Shown: positions 15,401 through 22,758 of the stretch, one piece after another | Numbering within the stretch: the stretch's first letter is position 1 | Layout: every line of letters starts with the position of its first letter | Source: an uncultured Collinsella sp. | GTDB taxonomy: Bacteria; Actinomycetota; Coriobacteriia; Coriobacteriales; Coriobacteriaceae | DNA: 22,812 nt | Reading direction: 5' to 3' | Assembly: GCA_902496775.1 (NCBI GenBank) | Contig: CABVCF010000028.1 | Location: 1 to 22,812, forward strand | Notes under the pieces: generated by a model | What the model saw: the letters and a program-made list of their open reading frames with translations, nothing else | Databases searched by the model: none | What the model was told of the DNA's origin: nothing | Translations under genes and position numbers: made by a program

Positions 15401-18400
15401 CTGGTCAATCGCGTCGTTAAAGGCCTCGTCGACATCATTAAACGAGTTATCCATCATATACTCGTGCCACTGCTGCACGGCATTCGAGAACTCCTGCTGG
15501 CGCTCCTCGGCCGCGGCGGAATGCTTTTTGGCCGAAGCTTTGGCGTCAAAACTCAGCATGGTCATAAGCTGGGCATTGGAGATGCGGTAGGTCTGCGGCA
15601 TAAAGATTTGCTCAAAGTTGCCGCAGTTCACATAGGTCGAGTCATTCGCCTTGTTAAGCTCATTAAGCAGCTTAAGGTAACCCTCGTCCACATACTCCGC
15701 CGCATAGCGCACGCGGGTGCCCTCGCGCGACTTTTGAGTCAGAGGAATCGTCACCGTCTTGCCATCCACGCAGTCCACGTACAGGTCGAGCGTGTCGGCG
15801 GCCTCTTCGTTTCCCACCTCGAGCGTGATGTCAAAGGTCCAGTAGGCATTCTTCTTTTGTGGCAGATGATGGAAGGTCCACAGGCCCTTGCCGGTGTCCT
15901 TGCCGTCCTTGACCAGGTTTTGCGTACCGCCACGATACGTCACATCAAAGTTCCAGACCGAAGCACCCGGAACATAGCGCACATAATTGCGAGCCGTTAC
16001 CTCGGCAGCAGCGGCGGCAACATCGGTCGAGCCCACGCGCGCTTCGAGCGTCACACGCTCGGCGGCAAGCGTATCCTGCGGCAGGTCGTATTCAATCTTG
16101 GCACGGCCCAGCTTGTTGGTCTTACCGGTGTACTTTGCAGCCGACGAGCCCGTCCCCACGGTGAGCTGCACACTCTTGCCCGGCGCCGCATAAACGTAGG
16201 CCACATTGCCCAGCAGGCTGTGAACGTCGGTGCTGTCGACCTCGATGCGCGATCCGCTAACCTCAAGCGTGGTGCTTCCCAGTGGCAATGTCACCTCGCC
16301 CAGCGTAATAAGTGGCGAGATGGCATAGGTGCCCGCGGCCTTAGGCTTAAAGCGCACAAACACATCGGCGCCCATGCCCTTCTTCATATCGAGAACGAGG
16401 TTGTCGCCCTCCCAAGTTGTGTCAGCCCACATGGCATCGGAGCTGGCGCCGGCTTCGCGAGAGCCTGCGGACACATCCTCGACGGCATCCTTGGCCAGCG
16501 GAATCTCAATCTTGGCAGTCTGGCTGTCCTTGAGCTCATAGTGAATGCGCAGCTCGGTCTCCACGCCGGTAACTGCGGGAGACTCGGCAATAACCGAGCC
16601 CGCCGTCAGCCCGCGCTCGACACGATACGTCTCCACGTCAAACGTCGGCACGTCGAGCGTCACGTCGAGCTGTTTGCCGTCCTCAATCTTCACCTGCTTT
16701 TGCGCGATATGCTTACCCACGGTCAGCCCTAGGCGGCTAAACGTGGAATAGCTCGTCGCTTGGATGTCGTAGCTCGTCTTGTTAAAGGCGACGATGGTGT
16801 ACGAATCGGCCTTAAGGCGCGGCGTCTCGGCCTTCATGATAGGCGTGGTGCCATCGTCTTCGTAACCCATCAAATAGGTGACACCGTCGGCAATGGCCTG
16901 CGACACCACGAGTGCTGTGCCCTGGATACGGAAGTCGTTTTCTTTGTCACCCTTGGCAGGCTTAAGCGTCTTGCCGCCGCTCTTCACCGTCAGATCGATG
17001 TTATCGAGACTATCGAGCTCAATGCATTCGGTCTTATCCTGGCCTGCGACCGGTTCGAGATAGGCCACATTGAGTTCAATCGCGCGCGAAGTCGGAATCT
17101 TGGTAAAGTCCTCCGCCTTAATCTCTCCGATATTCCATGTGCCCGTCATCTGGTCGCCCGGGCGCGCCAGCACCATGTCATAGTAACCGCTGAGCGAAAT
17201 GCGCAGGGTGGCTGCTGTCTTGGAGAGAGCGTCCGCTGTAAAGCTGCCGTCATCGCCAACCGCCAGCGGCGTGGACTGCCCCGCCTGCACGAGTGTAGCC
17301 GTCGCGCTCTGGGGAAGTTTGCCCGTCACCTGGGCCGCCTCGCCCATCCACTCAAACGTGTAGGCAGGCTTCGAGGAATCGACGGAGTCCTTGCGATCGG
17401 CCACGGCATCGGCAAGCTTTTTGACCATCGAGGGGTTGCCAGCCGAATCGGTCGCATAGGCATAGATGGTCTGGCCTTCACCAAAGGGAATCGCATACGT
17501 TACGCCATCGATTGTCACGCGCTCATTATAGTCGCCCGGATAGCCCGCCTCACCAAACTGAAGATCGGGGTTCATCACGCGCAGGGCAACGGCATTATGG
17601 TTCGTCTCGTTTCCGTATCTCGTGTTCTCAAAAGCTCCCCACTCTATCATTTCCACGCTTTTGGGTAGCACAATCTCTTTGCCGGCAATCGCAGGATCAA
17701 GAGAGGCGAACGCGAGCGCCCCGATAGATTTGACACCATCGCCAATCGTCACCGACGACACATGCGAGCACCCGTCAAAGGCATAGCGCTCAATCCGCTC
17801 CACCGTGCCCGGCACGTTGATCTGCGTAAAGGTGAGTACCGTTGTGTCCGAGACATAGAACTGCGGTACGCCGCAATTGGCGAAGGCGCGATAGTCGATA
17901 GTCTTAACCGAAGGCGGCAGCGTTGCCACCACATTGTCGTCAAGTTGTTCGCAGCCCTCAAAGGCCTGCTCGGGAATCGTGGTAAAGGCCGCGTTGTTGG
18001 GCCAGGTCACCGTGTGAAGTGTCTTGCTTCCGGTAAACGCATTCCAGCCCAGTTCCTCAACCGAATCGGGCAGTGCGATTTCCTTGATGCTGCTGCCGCC
18101 CAAACCGCCCACAGAGCGGATATGCGAATCGGGGGCAAACGTAATTGATGTGAGCGCAACGTTTCCCATGCCCTTAAGACTCACGACATTTTTGCCGTCG
18201 ATGGTCGAGGGCACCTCCAACGTGGTAATGCCCGCGTCGCCATACTCGATAGAAATTTCGTTGGTGAGGCTATCGATCGAGAAGTAGTACTGCGCAGGAG
18301 TCTGCTCGCCGGCCACGTAGCCATCATCGTATTCGCCTTTTACGCCCGTAGCGCCCTTCGAGGTCATCCAGAGCCCAAGATCCTCATTCCAGGTTGCTTC

Positions 18401-18814
18401 GGCTTCGGCGGTCTCCTCCTGCTTCTGCTGCTCGGCGAGTTCCTTGCCCTCGACAAGATCAGTGGCGAGCGTACCCGCAGGTGTGCTCTCGGTCTGCCCG
18501 GCGCCCGTTAGGCCCGCCGCCGATGCAATCTCGGAGGGCGGGGGCGTAGGGGTATCACCGCTATCGAGCACTGTGGGGTCGGCGGCGCCGGCATCGGGCG
18601 CGGGGTCGGCGGAAGCAGAGTCTGACGTTTGGGCGTCAGCCGAATCGGCGGGAGCGGCGTCGGCTGCTTGGCCGTCATCCGTCTGCACAAAAGTGCCGTC
18701 GGTGTTGAGGGCCTCAGCAAACGCGCCCGCGGGAAACGAACCCGTCACCATCGCGAGGGTCACCGTGGCAACCGTCAGCCGTCGGCAAAGCGCTCGAGCA
18801 GTAGTCCACCTCAT
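12416..18814 (-). CDS. Giant secreted cell-wall-anchored protein with LRR, Ig-like and chitobiase-type domains
   Basis: A 2132-aa surface protein, probably an adhesin-like or host/glycan-binding protein; its function is unproven. It has a signal peptide (about 1-33, cleavage near AFA-EA), an Ala/Asp/Ser/Pro-rich spacer to 110, and BspA-type leucine-rich repeats (about 195-400, with repeated L-P-x-S-V-x-x-I-x-x-x-A-F). A carboxypeptidase-regulatory-like segment follows near 495-550, then beta-rich unknown domains. A long helical middle section (about 1080-1640) contains a Gly/Ala hydrophobic segment near 1534-1556. Then come a second carboxypeptidase-regulatory-like domain (1642-1733), an invasin-like Ig domain (about 1839-1937), a chitobiase C-terminal-type domain (1938-2033) and a Pro/Gly/Thr/Lys-rich wall-spanning region. 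The sorting signal is LAGTG (2098-2102), a hydrophobic helix and KRRKR. The ATG at 18814 is preferred for its AGGAAAGG site. Its C-terminus and flanks match the next gene. Confidence 0.87.
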   Translation of the reverse strand: MRWTTARALCRRLTVATVTLAMVTGSFPAGAFAEALNTDGTFVQTDDGQAADAAPADSADAQTSDSASADPAPDAGAADPTVLDSGDTPTPPPSEIASAAGLTGAGQTESTPAGTLATDLVEGKELAEQQKQEETAEAEATWNEDLGLWMTSKGATGVKGEYDDGYVAGEQTPAQYYFSIDSLTNEISIEYGDAGITTLEVPSTIDGKNVVSLKGMGNVALTSITFAPDSHIRSVGGLGGSSIKEIALPDSVEELGWNAFTGSKTLHTVTWPNNAAFTTIPEQAFEGCEQLDDNVVATLPPSVKTIDYRAFANCGVPQFYVSDTTVLTFTQINVPGTVERIERYAFDGCSHVSSVTIGDGVKSIGALAFASLDPAIAGKEIVLPKSVEMIEWGAFENTRYGNETNHNAVALRVMNPDLQFGEAGYPGDYNERVTIDGVTYAIPFGEGQTIYAYATDSAGNPSMVKKLADAVADRKDSVDSSKPAYTFEWMGEAAQVTGKLPQSATATLVQAGQSTPLAVGDDGSFTADALSKTAATLRISLSGYYDMVLARPGDQMTGTWNIGEIKAEDFTKIPTSRAIELNVAYLEPVAGQDKTECIELDSLDNIDLTVKSGGKTLKPAKGDKENDFRIQGTALVVSQAIADGVTYLMGYEDDGTTPIMKAETPRLKADSYTIVAFNKTSYDIQATSYSTFSRLGLTVGKHIAQKQVKIEDGKQLDVTLDVPTFDVETYRVERGLTAGSVIAESPAVTGVETELRIHYELKDSQTAKIEIPLAKDAVEDVSAGSREAGASSDAMWADTTWEGDNLVLDMKKGMGADVFVRFKPKAAGTYAISPLITLGEVTLPLGSTTLEVSGSRIEVDSTDVHSLLGNVAYVYAAPGKSVQLTVGTGSSAAKYTGKTNKLGRAKIEYDLPQDTLAAERVTLEARVGSTDVAAAAAEVTARNYVRYVPGASVWNFDVTYRGGTQNLVKDGKDTGKGLWTFHHLPQKKNAYWTFDITLEVGNEEAADTLDLYVDCVDGKTVTIPLTQKSREGTRVRYAAEYVDEGYLKLLNELNKANDSTYVNCGNFEQIFMPQTYRISNAQLMTMLSFDAKASAKKHSAAAEERQQEFSNAVQQWHEYMMDNSFNDVDEAFNDAIDQMVADAFAEEDKDGKEDEAQGGAARKARRAPAASDGEGDGAGNDEAAQFAAELKAAVGGSSALLTQQDDSYGVNVDKMIFEDAYGTSEDWYQELAAAQGANAADAAAIKELVDHASRAEFIAQQAEDLVGQSMGIGQLNQYGSWNDATAAALNKCAGIKASEYNGQSTSGFNDLGQVLGSSLSYKAADDDTVKGFKVAAPDGEQTAYIESEFIENSNNNKNQALLFNSIAMQCDILDNLYDNWNVVHSLNNSKVRGWLMAWKLNGDMSAHMKLIRTIRSLKSYKIECEMFGQVFKTDAWKAAGQAFPAATQGIGIFTGIYGVNDASKNWENVNVRMQKVKGEREGYELQHTRLLAKPEKTEDDWKCIYALRDAMEKARAFEDLLYRQLCHDSTDVAVGSIMTIAGVLTAGSAGTVVGAAYDAASTSVGSERAIKLTNAECAYDVACEQVERACQNRITVNWGELTDAEVYKANKDGLISDEKMQSIFEARYRNVAAKAAPDPAGVVYEGLLSNTVEGATVELWSADDAAGTNAARWDAEEYEQDNPLATGADGAYNWNTPTGWYQVRVTKDGYEEARSAWLRVPPIQTEVNIGLVSTTAPEVASAHAYTDCIEVEFAQYMDASDDALVALCAQGLGDVTYTWLDKQDDPNGKPLSRVLRIRYADAREAGSTVAFELDGARNYAGKAMARWASGELVVGVRADKLKLNVEQAVTMLEGSDFELVAHVTDKAGKPFAGAKVSVGLESSAICSVDATQAVTGEDGAATFVLHGALPGLTTLTAAVDGTALSKQVDVRVSAEAVRPARPVATIGATTLGAWSPKENYITVPKGTKLELSAEDGATIWYTTNDTCPCRDEGRVKYTEPIALDSNMYVRIAAQRPGMSYSEYSERLNITITVTDEAAPEPTPEPDPTPGDGEQGGGADGSDGTGVPADGSASTTTTVATNKSKGKGKNGKKSGGTELAGTGDSAAMTVAALGIAGATVAAAGIAATKRRKR

Positions 18815-18874
18815 GGTCGTTCCTTTCCTGCAAACCAAAAGTCATCCAGCGTAATCGTTGTTCAAAAACAAAGC

Positions 18875-18916
18875 GAACGGTAGGTTCATATATGCGAACC
18901 TACCGTTCTACCTGCG
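18875..18916 (-). promoter_or_regulatory. Operator-like inverted repeat upstream of the large surface gene
   Basis: GAACGGTAGGTTC (18875-18887) and GAACCTACCGTTC (18896-18908) are a perfect 13-bp inverted repeat with an 8-nt loop, 60 nt from the ATG at 18814. TACCTGCG follows at 18909-18916. The same core (TAGGTTC, 8 nt, GAACCTA, 6 nt, TACCTGCG) occurs at 21202-21237, upstream of the second surface gene. It could be a repressor/activator site or an RNA hairpin. Confidence 0.6.
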
Positions 18917-18918
18917 CA

Positions 18919-18955
18919 AACCACCGCAAAGGGGACAGGCACCTTTGCGGTGGTT
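18919..18955. repeat. CCACCGCAAAGG palindrome (GGGACAG family)
   Basis: AACCACCGCAAAGG (18919-18932) and CCTTTGCGGTGGTT (18942-18955) form a perfect 14-bp inverted repeat around GGACAGGCA. Related half-sites are at 12116-12137 and, interrupted by an insertion sequence, at 22739-22758. Confidence 0.75.
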
Positions 18956-18977
18956 CTGGACTCGGCCGGCCAGTTTG

Positions 18978-19113
18978 TCTCGATCTGTAACAGTTAGAGG
19001 TCAAATTCCCCGCCTGGTGTTACAGATCGAGACATTAGATTGGCGGCCATTCGGTTCATCTCAATCTGTAACATCTAGAGCCGTTTTGACTGGCTTGGTG
19101 TTACAGATTGAGA
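18978..19113. repeat. Array of two 55-nt hairpins downstream of the second surface-protein gene
   Basis: Units are 18978-18992 with 19018-19032 and 19059-19073 with 19099-19113, both with perfect 15-bp arms and 25-nt loops, centres 81 bp apart. The final unit ends 37 nt beyond the stop codon of the gene at 19151, as in the array at 12160. The 37-nt spacer differs from its counterpart at only 2 positions. With the operator-like repeat and palindrome before it, this accounts for the 336-bp gap 18815-19150; no gene is seen there. Confidence 0.88.
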
Positions 19114-19150
19114 TTTTGCTAAAGCCGAGGATGGGCGCCGCCGCCAAAAC

Positions 19151-21142
19151 CTAACGCTTGCGGCGCTTGGTTGCGGCGATGCCGGCAGCGGCAACGGTTG
19201 CGCCAGCGATACCTAGGGCGGTGACCGTCATTACGGTGGTATCTCCCGTGGTAGCCAGGACAGCATCGCCCTTCTTGGTCGGCGCGGCTTTCTCAACCGT
19301 CTTGGTCGTGGCGGTTGTCGTGGCCGGCTTAGCCGCGGGTTTGGTCTCGGGTTTCGTCTCAGGCTTGGTTTCGGGCTTGACCTCGGGCTGCGGCGTCGGA
19401 TTGGGATCCGGCGTAGGCTGCGGATCGGGAGTCGGCGTGGCTTCAGGCGTAAAGGTCAAATCGGTGTTGAGCCACAGAGTGAAGATACAGCCGCTCTCGG
19501 GATCAACTACACTCGCTTCGCCCATCTGGTAGCCGCACTCCTGGCCGTTGATCACCAGCTTGGTGTTGGGCGTAAAGTAGAATCCGCGCGCGGGCTTGAG
19601 GTAGATACCGTAGCGATAGGTCACGCCAGGCTTAAAGGCGTCGATGTGGTTCGTGATGTTCTGATCCCAGAACTCCTGAGAGTTCACTTCGCTGCCGTCG
19701 CTACCCGTCCAGTACTCACACTGAGGAAGGAAGTTGGAGCCCGTCGGAACATTCGCCGTAAAGACCGGCTTATCGCCTGCCTTGAAGGTGGTCGTGGCGC
19801 CGTTGATCTCGATAACGTCGATGGCCCGCCATTCGTCGATCGGCTGCTCGCACAGCATATTGTCAGCGTTTGGCGCGAAGACGCCGTTGACGGTCTTGAT
19901 GTGGTGCGTCCAATGGCCGTTGACGTACATCATGCAGTCATTGCCCACGGTATTGTCGCCCTTGAGCCTCAGCTCGACGGAATACATGTAGAACTTGCCC
20001 TCTTCGAAGTGTTCGATCCTCCTCGCGCCCGTCGGATACTTGGCGGGGTCGGAATACCAGAAGGCAACGGGCGTGAGCTCCGCGGGGTCGCTGCCATCCA
20101 TCTCCTCCCAGCACTCGTAGGCGATCTCGTACTTGTCGGCGTCAGCAGCGGGAATCGTCGCGGTCGCGCGGGGCGCCTCGCCGGGCGCGTAGTTGGTCTT
20201 CACGTCGTTGACGTTCAGGTTATGGAGGGCTTCGTTTTCTGACGCAACGAGCGTAATTTCGCTATTGATGGCGTAGCGGAGGTAATAATCGTACCTGGTT
20301 TCGTTGAGGATAGTCGAGCTGCCTTCATAGTCAGTTCCGGTATACTCCAGTGCCGTGCCAATATAGAGAGCCTCATTGCGCGTGAGTCGATACGAGCCGC
20401 CTGCCGCGCCACCCGTAAAGGTCAGCGTCAGCCTCATGTGATTGCCAACGGGTTCGAAGCGAGCCGTCACGTCGGACATGGACGCATCCTGAACTTCGAC
20501 CAGAATGCCCGAAGCGGCATCGGCCCTGTAGTACTTAACCTCGACGACTTCGCTCGCAAGCGTTTCTGGAATGCCGCCCTCAACATCGGGAAAATCATAG
20601 GTATACGACTGGCCCTTTTCGAGTGTGACATTGCTCGGAAGCGCGCAGTCCGTGTAGCGGGGAACCACGGTCGTATTGACCCTAACGTCGCTGCCGCCAA
20701 CAACATCGGTCACACCGCAGGGCATGATGGCGTTGCTCGCCGGCATGGCGGCGTTGTCGTCGCCAGAAGCGTTTTGCCCAGCGAGCGCAGCACCGCTAGA
20801 CTCATTGGCGGCATCGGCTGGGATTGTCTGCTGAGGCTCAACGGTGGCTTGCGCCGCCGGAGCAGCATCGGTTGCAGGCGCGGTCGAAGCAGCTGATGCG
20901 GTCGTTGCAGCCGTATCCTCCGCAACCGTCGGCGTCACCGGAGCCGCGGCAACCTCATCCGTCCCGGCGGCGGGATCGGCGCATTCCGTCGCCAGAGCCA
21001 CGCTCGGCAGCAGCAGCTGGCCGACCATAAGCGCACACGCACCAGCGCAAGCGATTTTGGCACCCACACAACGCCAGGTACCGTGAACCAGCGAGCAGGT
21101 ACGCTCGCGTTGGGTTTGCTTGTCAAAGTGGCTTCCGTACAT
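19151..21142 (-). CDS. Secreted cell-wall-anchored protein with LATTG sorting signal
   Basis: A 663-aa surface protein of unknown role. The start at 21142 is chosen because AAGGAGG lies 5 nt upstream; the ATG at 21196 falls close to the upstream inverted repeat. The signal peptide has a long polar n-region and a hydrophobic core at 29-48, with cleavage near ALA-TE (51/52). An Ala/Thr-rich stretch runs to about 135. A beta-rich region (about 150-300) follows, then two related domains, roughly 305-415 and 440-560. Each begins with an Ala-Thr-x-P strand and ends with a tyrosine-rich strand and a VNG or ING turn, suggesting Ig-like folds. The wall spacer has TPDPxPTP and PETK repeats (568-606). 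The sorting signal is LATTG (629-633), a hydrophobic helix and KRRKR. The last 22 residues are identical to those of the 2132-aa protein. Confidence 0.85.
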   Translation of the reverse strand: MYGSHFDKQTQRERTCSLVHGTWRCVGAKIACAGACALMVGQLLLPSVALATECADPAAGTDEVAAAPVTPTVAEDTAATTASAASTAPATDAAPAAQATVEPQQTIPADAANESSGAALAGQNASGDDNAAMPASNAIMPCGVTDVVGGSDVRVNTTVVPRYTDCALPSNVTLEKGQSYTYDFPDVEGGIPETLASEVVEVKYYRADAASGILVEVQDASMSDVTARFEPVGNHMRLTLTFTGGAAGGSYRLTRNEALYIGTALEYTGTDYEGSSTILNETRYDYYLRYAINSEITLVASENEALHNLNVNDVKTNYAPGEAPRATATIPAADADKYEIAYECWEEMDGSDPAELTPVAFWYSDPAKYPTGARRIEHFEEGKFYMYSVELRLKGDNTVGNDCMMYVNGHWTHHIKTVNGVFAPNADNMLCEQPIDEWRAIDVIEINGATTTFKAGDKPVFTANVPTGSNFLPQCEYWTGSDGSEVNSQEFWDQNITNHIDAFKPGVTYRYGIYLKPARGFYFTPNTKLVINGQECGYQMGEASVVDPESGCIFTLWLNTDLTFTPEATPTPDPQPTPDPNPTPQPEVKPETKPETKPETKPAAKPATTTATTKTVEKAAPTKKGDAVLATTGDTTVMTVTALGIAGATVAAAGIAATKRRKR

Positions 21143-21198
21143 AACGGCCTCCTTGGTCGTAGGGACATACCACCAAGATGTGCCAAATGACTCCATAT

Positions 21199-21237
21199 GC
21201 CTAGGTTCGTAGATGTGAACCTAGGCCTCTACCTGCG
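21199..21237. promoter_or_regulatory. Operator-like inverted repeat between the surface gene and the LuxR regulator
   Basis: GCCTAGGTTC (21199-21208) and GAACCTAGGC (21217-21226) are a perfect 10-bp inverted repeat with an 8-nt loop, followed by TACCTGCG (21230-21237). It is 56 nt from the surface-gene ATG (21142) and about 100 nt from the regulator start (21329), so one site could serve both. The core and spacing repeat the site at 18875-18916. Confidence 0.6.
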
Positions 21238-21285
21238 GTTTAATTCAATATGATTTCGCCATCGCCACACTCGTCCCGGGAACGC

Positions 21286-21291
21286 TACAAT
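21286..21291 (+). promoter_or_regulatory. Possible -10 box for the luxR-type gene
   Basis: TACAAT lies 37 nt upstream of the TTG start. No TTGACA-like -35 is visible. Confidence 0.4.
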
Positions 21292-21328
21292 CGAGGACAC
21301 GATTATTCGTCCACCCAAAGGACCGTCC

Positions 21329-22732
21329 TTGAACCTGAGCAGGTCTAAAATCAACGCGCTTCTGGCACTCGCGCTCTTCACCTTCGCCTTCCTTGCCGCC
21401 GAGTTTCGCTTCGACGTCAATGTCGGGCTGCTCGCCGGTGCCGAGCGTGTTGTAATTGCGCAGGGCTTCATCCTTGGCGCCAGCGTCATCGGCTTTATCG
21501 GATATGCGCCGCTGCTTGGGCTCGCACAGCGCAAAGGCCGGCCTCAGGCAGTTGTCAGCGCCGCCGTTCCCATCGCCATCTTGGGGTTGACTCAGATTCA
21601 GTCCCCCACGAGCCCGCTTGCGCTCGAGATTCTGGGATGCCTCTCATTCCTCGGACTCGGCCTACTGGGCGCCGCAGCGCACCATGCCTTTTCGTTGGCA
21701 TTCCAGGATGACCCCAAACTCGCCACCGGCGCAGGAGCAGCCTATGCCGCGGGCATCCTGATGCAGTTCGTCGTCAACCTGATTGATTGCGGTGGCATCG
21801 TCGAGCTCATCATTCTTGGCGCGGCAACGATCTGCATCTCCGCCCTCAGCGTCGTTCCCCAAAAGGCTGCCGAGAGTTCCAGCCCCGCCATCAATCCCTT
21901 TGCCGAGCCCTCGCACGCCCTCGCCAAGCAGGCGTGCTGGAGTATCGCGCTCGTCGTGATTCTCGCCTGCCTGTTCTCGACGCTCGACAACGTCGTCACG
22001 TTCTCCAACGCCCACGGCACCATCGCCGTACAGACCTGGCCGCGCCTCTTTTTGGCGGCGAGCGGTCTCGTCGCCGGTATCGTCTTTGATCTTGCCGAGC
22101 GTCGCTACATGGGCCTCATCATGCTCGGCGTCACGGTACTTTCCACCATCTCAATCTTGGCTGTGGAAGCCGGTGCCGATCCCAACCTGGGCCTTGTCGT
22201 CTTTTACCTGAGCTCGGGCTTTTTTGTCACGTTCTTTACTGCCAACTTTACACAGCTGGCGCCGCGCATGCATACGCCCGCACTGTGGGCTGGCATGGGC
22301 CGCGCAGCCAACAACGTGTGCGCGTTCACTACGTCGGGCATCTCGCTGGCACTTGTGACCTCGGGCAATGTCGCCATCATCATGATCGGCGCGCTCATGC
22401 TGCTTGTGGCGGCAAGTGTGGCGTTTGTAGCTGCGGGCCTGTTCCGCCTGCCCCAAACCGAGCAGGAGCGCGAACACCAGCAACGAGCCGAGAAAGCGCT
22501 CGCTGCGCCGAGCATCGAAGAGCAACGCCAGGCCTTCATCGCCAACCACGCTCTCACCCCACGCGAAGTTGACGTGCTCATAGCCGTGACACAGGACGAA
22601 CGCCCGCTCAAGCAAATCGCCGAGGAACTCGGCATCTCGATGCGCATGGTACAGCGCCACCTGAGCTCTATCTACCAAAAGACCGACACGCAGACGCGCG
22701 CCGGTCTCACCAAGGCCTTCCCCTCCGCCTAA
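21329..22732 (+). CDS. Membrane-embedded LuxR-family transcriptional regulator
   Basis: A one-component regulator: a multi-pass membrane sensor (residues about 8-372, around 12 hydrophobic segments) linked by a charged stretch (376-402) to a C-terminal LuxR/GerE helix-turn-helix. In the latter, LTPREVDVL starts at 409, the recognition region is QIAEELGISMRMVQRHLSSIYQ and the tail is TDTQTRAGL. Total 467 aa. The start is the TTG at 21329, which is 6 nt after AAAGGA; no in-frame ATG precedes the first membrane helix. This layout is common in Coriobacteriia, where such regulators usually sit beside the genes they control. It diverges from the 663-aa surface gene across a gap holding an inverted repeat. 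The sensed signal is unknown. Confidence 0.87.
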   Translation: MNLSRSKINALLALALFTFAFLAAEFRFDVNVGLLAGAERVVIAQGFILGASVIGFIGYAPLLGLAQRKGRPQAVVSAAVPIAILGLTQIQSPTSPLALEILGCLSFLGLGLLGAAAHHAFSLAFQDDPKLATGAGAAYAAGILMQFVVNLIDCGGIVELIILGAATICISALSVVPQKAAESSSPAINPFAEPSHALAKQACWSIALVVILACLFSTLDNVVTFSNAHGTIAVQTWPRLFLAASGLVAGIVFDLAERRYMGLIMLGVTVLSTISILAVEAGADPNLGLVVFYLSSGFFVTFFTANFTQLAPRMHTPALWAGMGRAANNVCAFTTSGISLALVTSGNVAIIMIGALMLLVAASVAFVAAGLFRLPQTEQEREHQQRAEKALAAPSIEEQRQAFIANHALTPREVDVLIAVTQDERPLKQIAEELGISMRMVQRHLSSIYQKTDTQTRAGLTKAFPSA

Positions 22733-22738
22733 AACAAA

Positions 22739-22758
22739 AACCACCACAAAAGTGCCTG
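22739..22758. repeat. Half of the CCACCGCAAAGG-type palindrome, interrupted
   Basis: ACCACCACAAAAGTGCCTG matches the reverse complement of CAGGCACCTTTGCGGTGGT at 18937-18954, then stops where the insertion sequence begins. Confidence 0.55.

Noticed and set aside
13097..16732. A 1211-codon open frame on the plus strand, opposite the giant surface-protein gene
   Set aside because: It is a shadow of GC-rich coding on the other strand: the product is rich in Arg, His, Leu and Gly, without domain order, signal or ribosome site. The minus-strand gene has a signal peptide, recognisable domains and a sorting signal.
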